This document shows, one piece after another, positions 60,947 to 64,000 of a stretch of DNA of 64,000 nt. How positions within the stretch are numbered: the stretch's first letter is position 1; each line of letters starts with the position of its first letter. Origin of the DNA: Pseudomonas duriflava (GTDB lineage: Bacteria > Pseudomonadota > Gammaproteobacteria > Pseudomonadales > Pseudomonadaceae); the NCBI RefSeq assembly GCF_007830155.1, contig NZ_VLKY01000007.1, forward strand, positions 186,001-250,000, given 5' to 3'. The position numbers were made by a program, and so were the translations under genes. The notes beneath the pieces are model-generated. The model was not told where the DNA came from and searched no databases. It was given only the letters and a program-made list of their open reading frames with translations.

Positions 60947-63121
60947 TTACAAACCGCGACGGGCGTAACGCTTGAGCATGCTCGGCACATCCAGGATCAG
61001 CGCAATTCGGCCATCCCCTGTAATTGTTGCGCCCGACATGCCCGGGGTACCCTGCAGCATCTTGCCCAACGGCTTAATGACTACTTCTTCCTGCCCGACC
61101 AGTTGATCCACCACGAAACCGATTCGCTGGTTACCTACAGACAGGATGACTACATGACCCTCGCGCTGTTCCTCATGCACCGCATTCTTTACCAGCCAGC
61201 GCTTGAGGTAGAACAACGGCAGTGCCTTATCACGCACGACCACTACTTCCTGCCCGTCCACTACGTTGGTACGTGACAGATCCAGGTGGAAGATTTCGTT
61301 AACGTTGACCAACGGGAAGGCAAAAGCCTGATCACCCAGCATCACCATCAACGTTGGCATAATCGCCAAGGTTAGCGGAACCTTGATGACTATCTTCGAG
61401 CCCTGCCCTTTGGTGGAGAATACATTCACCGTGCCGTTGAGCTGAGTGATCTTGGTCTTCACCACGTCCATGCCTACACCGCGACCAGACACGTCGGAAA
61501 TCTCGGTCTTTGTCGAGAAACCCGGCGCAAAGATCAGGTTGTAGCATTCAAGATCCGTCAGCCGATCGGCAGCGTCCTTATCCAAGAGACCTTTTTCAAC
61601 AGCCTTGGCACGCAGCACGCTGGGATCCATGCCCTTGCCGTCATCAGAGATCGCCAGCAGGATATGGTCGCCCTCCTGCTCCGCCGAGAGGATGACGCGG
61701 CCCGCACGGGGCTTGCCATTTCGCTCACGCTCGTCAGGCTCTTCCACTCCATGGTCCACCGCATTGCGCACCAAGTGCACGAGCGGATCAGCCAGCGCCT
61801 CCACCAGGTTCTTGTCGAGGTCGGTTTCTTCCCCTACGAGCTCCAAGTTAATCTCTTTCTTGAGGTTACGAGCCAGATCACGTACGAGCCGTGGGAAACG
61901 GCCAAATACTTTCTTGATCGGCTGCATCCGCGTCTTCATAACTGACGTTTGCAGATCGGCCGTTACTACATCCAGATTGGATACAGCTTTCGCCATGGCT
62001 TCGTCGCCGCTGTTCAGCCCCAGGCGTACCAGACGGTTACGCACCAGCACCAACTCGCCGACCATGTTCATGATCTCGTCGAGACGGGCCGTATCAACCC
62101 GTACGGTAGTTTCCGCCTCGCTGGCCGGTTTTTCGGCAGCAGGCGTTGCTACTGCCTTGGCAGGCTGAGCAGCAGGCATTGGTGCCGGTTTGGCAACAGG
62201 AACCGGCTTTGACACAGGTGCAGGCACTACAGCAGGTGCCGCCAGTGTTACCGCCTCTGACTTAAACTGGCCCTTACCATGCAAATCGTCTAGCAGCGCT
62301 TCGAACTCATCGTCGGTAATGTCGTCACCGCCTGCGGCCGGTTTTACCGCAGCAACTGGCTTGGCCGGTTCGACAACAGCTGCATCTGCATCGAACTTGC
62401 CCTTACCATGCAACTGGTCAAGCAATGCCTCAAACTCGTCGTCAGTAATTTCATCACCCGCAGCGGCAGGTTTAACTGCTGCTGCGACAGGCTTGCTTTC
62501 GGCAGTATCGTTATCGAACTTGCCTTTACCGTGTAACTGATCGAGCAGCGCCTCGAATTCATCGTCGGTAATTTCATCCGATGCCGGTACAGCCACTGAC
62601 GCTGCCGCCGACGGCTCATCAATCGCATTGAGCAACTGATGAAACTCTTCGTCCGTCAAGTCATTTGCGGGGGGCGGCTCGCTGGCAACCGCAGCAGGTT
62701 CGCTGGTATTAGCTACTACCGGCTCAGCACCCGCTGGCTCAGCCAGCCGTGCCAAAGCCGCCAATAATTCAGGCGTAGCCGGTGTCGGCTCAGTACTTTC
62801 ACGTACCTGGCCAAACATTTCGTTTACCGAGTCCAGAGCCTGAAGGACGACGTCCATCAGCTCGGCATCCACGCGACGTTCACCCTTACGCAGGATGTCG
62901 AACACGTTTTCGGCAATATGGCAGCACTCGACCAAAGCATGCAGCTGCAGGAAACCTGCGCCACCCTTGACGGTGTGGAAACCACGGAAGATAGCGTTGA
63001 GAAGATCCATGTCATCCGGGCGGCTTTCGAGCTCCACCAATTGTTCGGATAACAATTCGAGAATCTCGCCGGCCTCTACCAGGAAATCCTGGAGGATTTC
63101 TTCATCGGCGTCGAAGCTCAT
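60947..63121 (-). CDS. cheA: Chemotaxis histidine kinase CheA
   Basis: This 724-residue kinase has an N-terminal Hpt domain with His49 ([10 protein letters not shown]), an acidic repeat region (about 154-287), a Pro/Ala linker, a dimerisation domain from about 337 ([23 protein letters not shown]), a HATPase with [12 protein letters not shown], and a C-terminal CheW-like domain. The repeat region has three near-identical copies of [19 protein letters not shown] at about 182, 223 and 266, plus a degenerate one at 154. There is no CheY-binding P2 domain of the E. coli type between them. cheZ lies upstream. Confidence 0.95.
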   Translation of the reverse strand: MSFDADEEILQDFLVEAGEILELLSEQLVELESRPDDMDLLNAIFRGFHTVKGGAGFLQLHALVECCHIAENVFDILRKGERRVDAELMDVVLQALDSVNEMFGQVRESTEPTPATPELLAALARLAEPAGAEPVVANTSEPAAVASEPPPANDLTDEEFHQLLNAIDEPSAAASVAVPASDEITDDEFEALLDQLHGKGKFDNDTAESKPVAAAVKPAAAGDEITDDEFEALLDQLHGKGKFDADAAVVEPAKPVAAVKPAAGGDDITDDEFEALLDDLHGKGQFKSEAVTLAAPAVVPAPVSKPVPVAKPAPMPAAQPAKAVATPAAEKPASEAETTVRVDTARLDEIMNMVGELVLVRNRLVRLGLNSGDEAMAKAVSNLDVVTADLQTSVMKTRMQPIKKVFGRFPRLVRDLARNLKKEINLELVGEETDLDKNLVEALADPLVHLVRNAVDHGVEEPDERERNGKPRAGRVILSAEQEGDHILLAISDDGKGMDPSVLRAKAVEKGLLDKDAADRLTDLECYNLIFAPGFSTKTEISDVSGRGVGMDVVKTKITQLNGTVNVFSTKGQGSKIVIKVPLTLAIMPTLMVMLGDQAFAFPLVNVNEIFHLDLSRTNVVDGQEVVVVRDKALPLFYLKRWLVKNAVHEEQREGHVVILSVGNQRIGFVVDQLVGQEEVVIKPLGKMLQGTPGMSGATITGDGRIALILDVPSMLKRYARRGL
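62261..62578 (-). repeat. Threefold acidic repeat within cheA
   Basis: Three copies of about 41-43 codons encode (D)[18 protein letters not shown] plus an Ala/Val/Pro linker. The core is nearly identical in copies 1 and 2 and has DD for DQ and GQF for GKF in copy 3. A degenerate fourth copy ([14 protein letters not shown]) lies upstream in the protein. Likely protein-protein docking sites for array-placement proteins. Confidence 0.9.
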
Positions 63122-63147
63122 TCATGCGCTCTCCAAAAAGGCCTGGC

Positions 63148-63933
63148 TTAGAAGCCGAGGCTGGACAGAAGGTCATCTACATCGTCCTGGTTGGAAACGA
63201 CGTCTTCTCTTTTATCGGCATGAATCTGCGGACCTTCACCCTTAGAAGACTTTTCTTTTTGAATTTCTTCAATAAGCTTCTCGTGGTCATGGCTGATTCC
63301 GGCATAACGGTCTACTTGGCTAGCCATACGGACCAGCTTCACTAGATCGCCTTCTACCTGAGTCACCAGATTCGTGACGCGTTTGATGACCTGACCGGTC
63401 AAATCCTGATAGTCCTGCGCTAACAGGATGTCATTGAGAAGCGCAGACAGCTTGTGGGCGTCCTCATCGCTGCGTCCTAGAAATGCCTCGACCCGCTTAG
63501 CCAAATCACGAAACTCTTCCGCACTGAGTTCGCGCCGCATGAATCGGCCCCATTCGGCATGCAGTTCGTGAGCACTTTGACCAAACGTCTCGATAAGCGG
63601 CGCACTGGCTTCTACCAGGTCCATGGTACGGTTGGCAGCACGTTCCGTCATTTGCACAACATAGCCGAGGCGATCGGTCGCGTCTGCGATTTCCGATACC
63701 TCGTTGGCGTAGGACGCCTGCGGATCAATCTGAAAGTTGACGATCGCGTTGTGCAACTCGCGGGTCAGCTTGCCAATTTCCTGATACAAACCGCGATCGC
63801 GAACCTGATTGAGATCATTGATGAGCTGCACAGCCTTGCTGAAATTGCCAGCTTCTAGACTAGCCACCAGCTCTTGGGCGTGCTGTTTCAGGGTCGACTC
63901 GAAGTCGCCGAACGATTTACTGCCAAGATCCAT
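63148..63933 (-). CDS. cheZ: Chemotaxis phosphatase CheZ
   Basis: This protein of 261 residues dephosphorylates CheY-P. It has the family's long helical hairpin, the active-site region LLNDILLAQDYQDLTGQVIKRV (catalytic Gln in DLTGQ) and the C-terminal CheY-binding tail DDVDDLLSSLGF. The ATG at 63933 has GAGG at 7 bases; the open frame upstream to 63984 overlaps the cheY 3' end in another frame. Confidence 0.93.
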   Translation of the reverse strand: MDLGSKSFGDFESTLKQHAQELVASLEAGNFSKAVQLINDLNQVRDRGLYQEIGKLTRELHNAIVNFQIDPQASYANEVSEIADATDRLGYVVQMTERAANRTMDLVEASAPLIETFGQSAHELHAEWGRFMRRELSAEEFRDLAKRVEAFLGRSDEDAHKLSALLNDILLAQDYQDLTGQVIKRVTNLVTQVEGDLVKLVRMASQVDRYAGISHDHEKLIEEIQKEKSSKGEGPQIHADKREDVVSNQDDVDDLLSSLGF

Positions 63934-63952
63934 AACATCCTCGAGATGGTAA

Positions 63953-64000
63953 TCAGCCGTTAACCCGCTCAAAGATCTTGTCAATCTTCTCTTTGAGCAC
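63953..64000 (-). CDS. cheY: C-terminal end of chemotaxis regulator CheY (partial)
   Basis: The last 48 bases, read on the minus strand, encode VLKEKIDKIFERVNG and stop (TGA at 63955-63953). This is the C-terminal helix of Pseudomonas-type CheY (LKEKLDKIFERL). The rest lies beyond the window edge. It stands 19 bases ahead of cheZ. Confidence 0.85.
   Translation of the reverse strand: MLKEKIDKIFERVNG

Noticed and set aside
1-64000. tRNA genes, CRISPR arrays, insertion sequences, integrases or prophage genes
   Set aside because: No cloverleaf-like segments, regularly spaced repeats, transposase motifs or phage genes were seen; all large open frames belong to chromosomal families.

Overview
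The window looks like a chromosomal core segment of a gammaproteobacterium of the Pseudomonas lineage. The basis is gene content and order: the block cheY-cheZ-cheA-cheB-motC-motD-parC-parP-cheW-DUF2802, then fliK-like/flhB-like genes and ccmABCDEFGHI, is the usual pseudomonad arrangement, as is a large NAD-glutamate dehydrogenase beside a moxR/bat operon. Base composition by eye is moderate, lower than high-GC pseudomonads, so a lower-GC Pseudomonas is a reasonable guess but not shown. No tRNA, rRNA, CRISPR array, IS element or prophage was seen.

Layout. 1-4.4 kb: end of a mannitol/sorbitol/arabitol operon (permease tail, ABC ATPase, mannitol dehydrogenase, xylulokinase). 4.5-7.1 kb: a long HPF-like ribosome protein, a Gfo/Idh/MocA oxidoreductase and an acyltransferase. 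7.2-12.5 kb: rlmKL, rmf with a structured leader, pyrD and a conserved unknown gene. 12.4-18.3 kb: a four-gene bacteriophytochrome operon (bphP, single-domain response regulator, double-receiver PAS hybrid kinase, heme oxygenase). 18.5-27.6 kb: a secreted alpha/beta hydrolase, gdhB, an LTA-synthase-like membrane sulfatase and an overlapping beta-propeller gene. 27.8-34.6 kb: moxR-DUF58-DUF4381-batA-batB(TPR)-batD. 34.7-39.6 kb: sbcD-sbcC. 39.6-46.3 kb: an M48 protease split by a frameshift, lemA, pepN, DUF2797 and yeaC. 46.3-53.3 kb: the complete cytochrome c maturation operon, including a 58-codon ccmD. 53.4-64 kb: fliK-like and flhB-like genes convergent with the chemotaxis/stator operon, which runs off the right edge inside cheY.

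How the genes work together. Two ribosome-hibernation-type proteins (HPF-like and RMF) lie about 5 kb apart. The phytochrome operon encodes chromophore synthesis, photoreceptor kinase, a receiver shuttle and a second kinase that could extend the relay; it is the strongest candidate here for an undescribed signalling system. The MoxR/Bat set is an envelope-stress AAA/von Willebrand module. The chemotaxis block combines the core kinase (CheA with a threefold acidic repeat), CheB, CheZ, CheW, the MotCD stator and ParC/ParP-type polar array proteins.

Most starts were chosen from family N-termini and Shine-Dalgarno position; several are GTG. Intergenic stretches over about 300 bases are the rlmKL-rmf gap (structured leader) and the pyrD-11515 gap.
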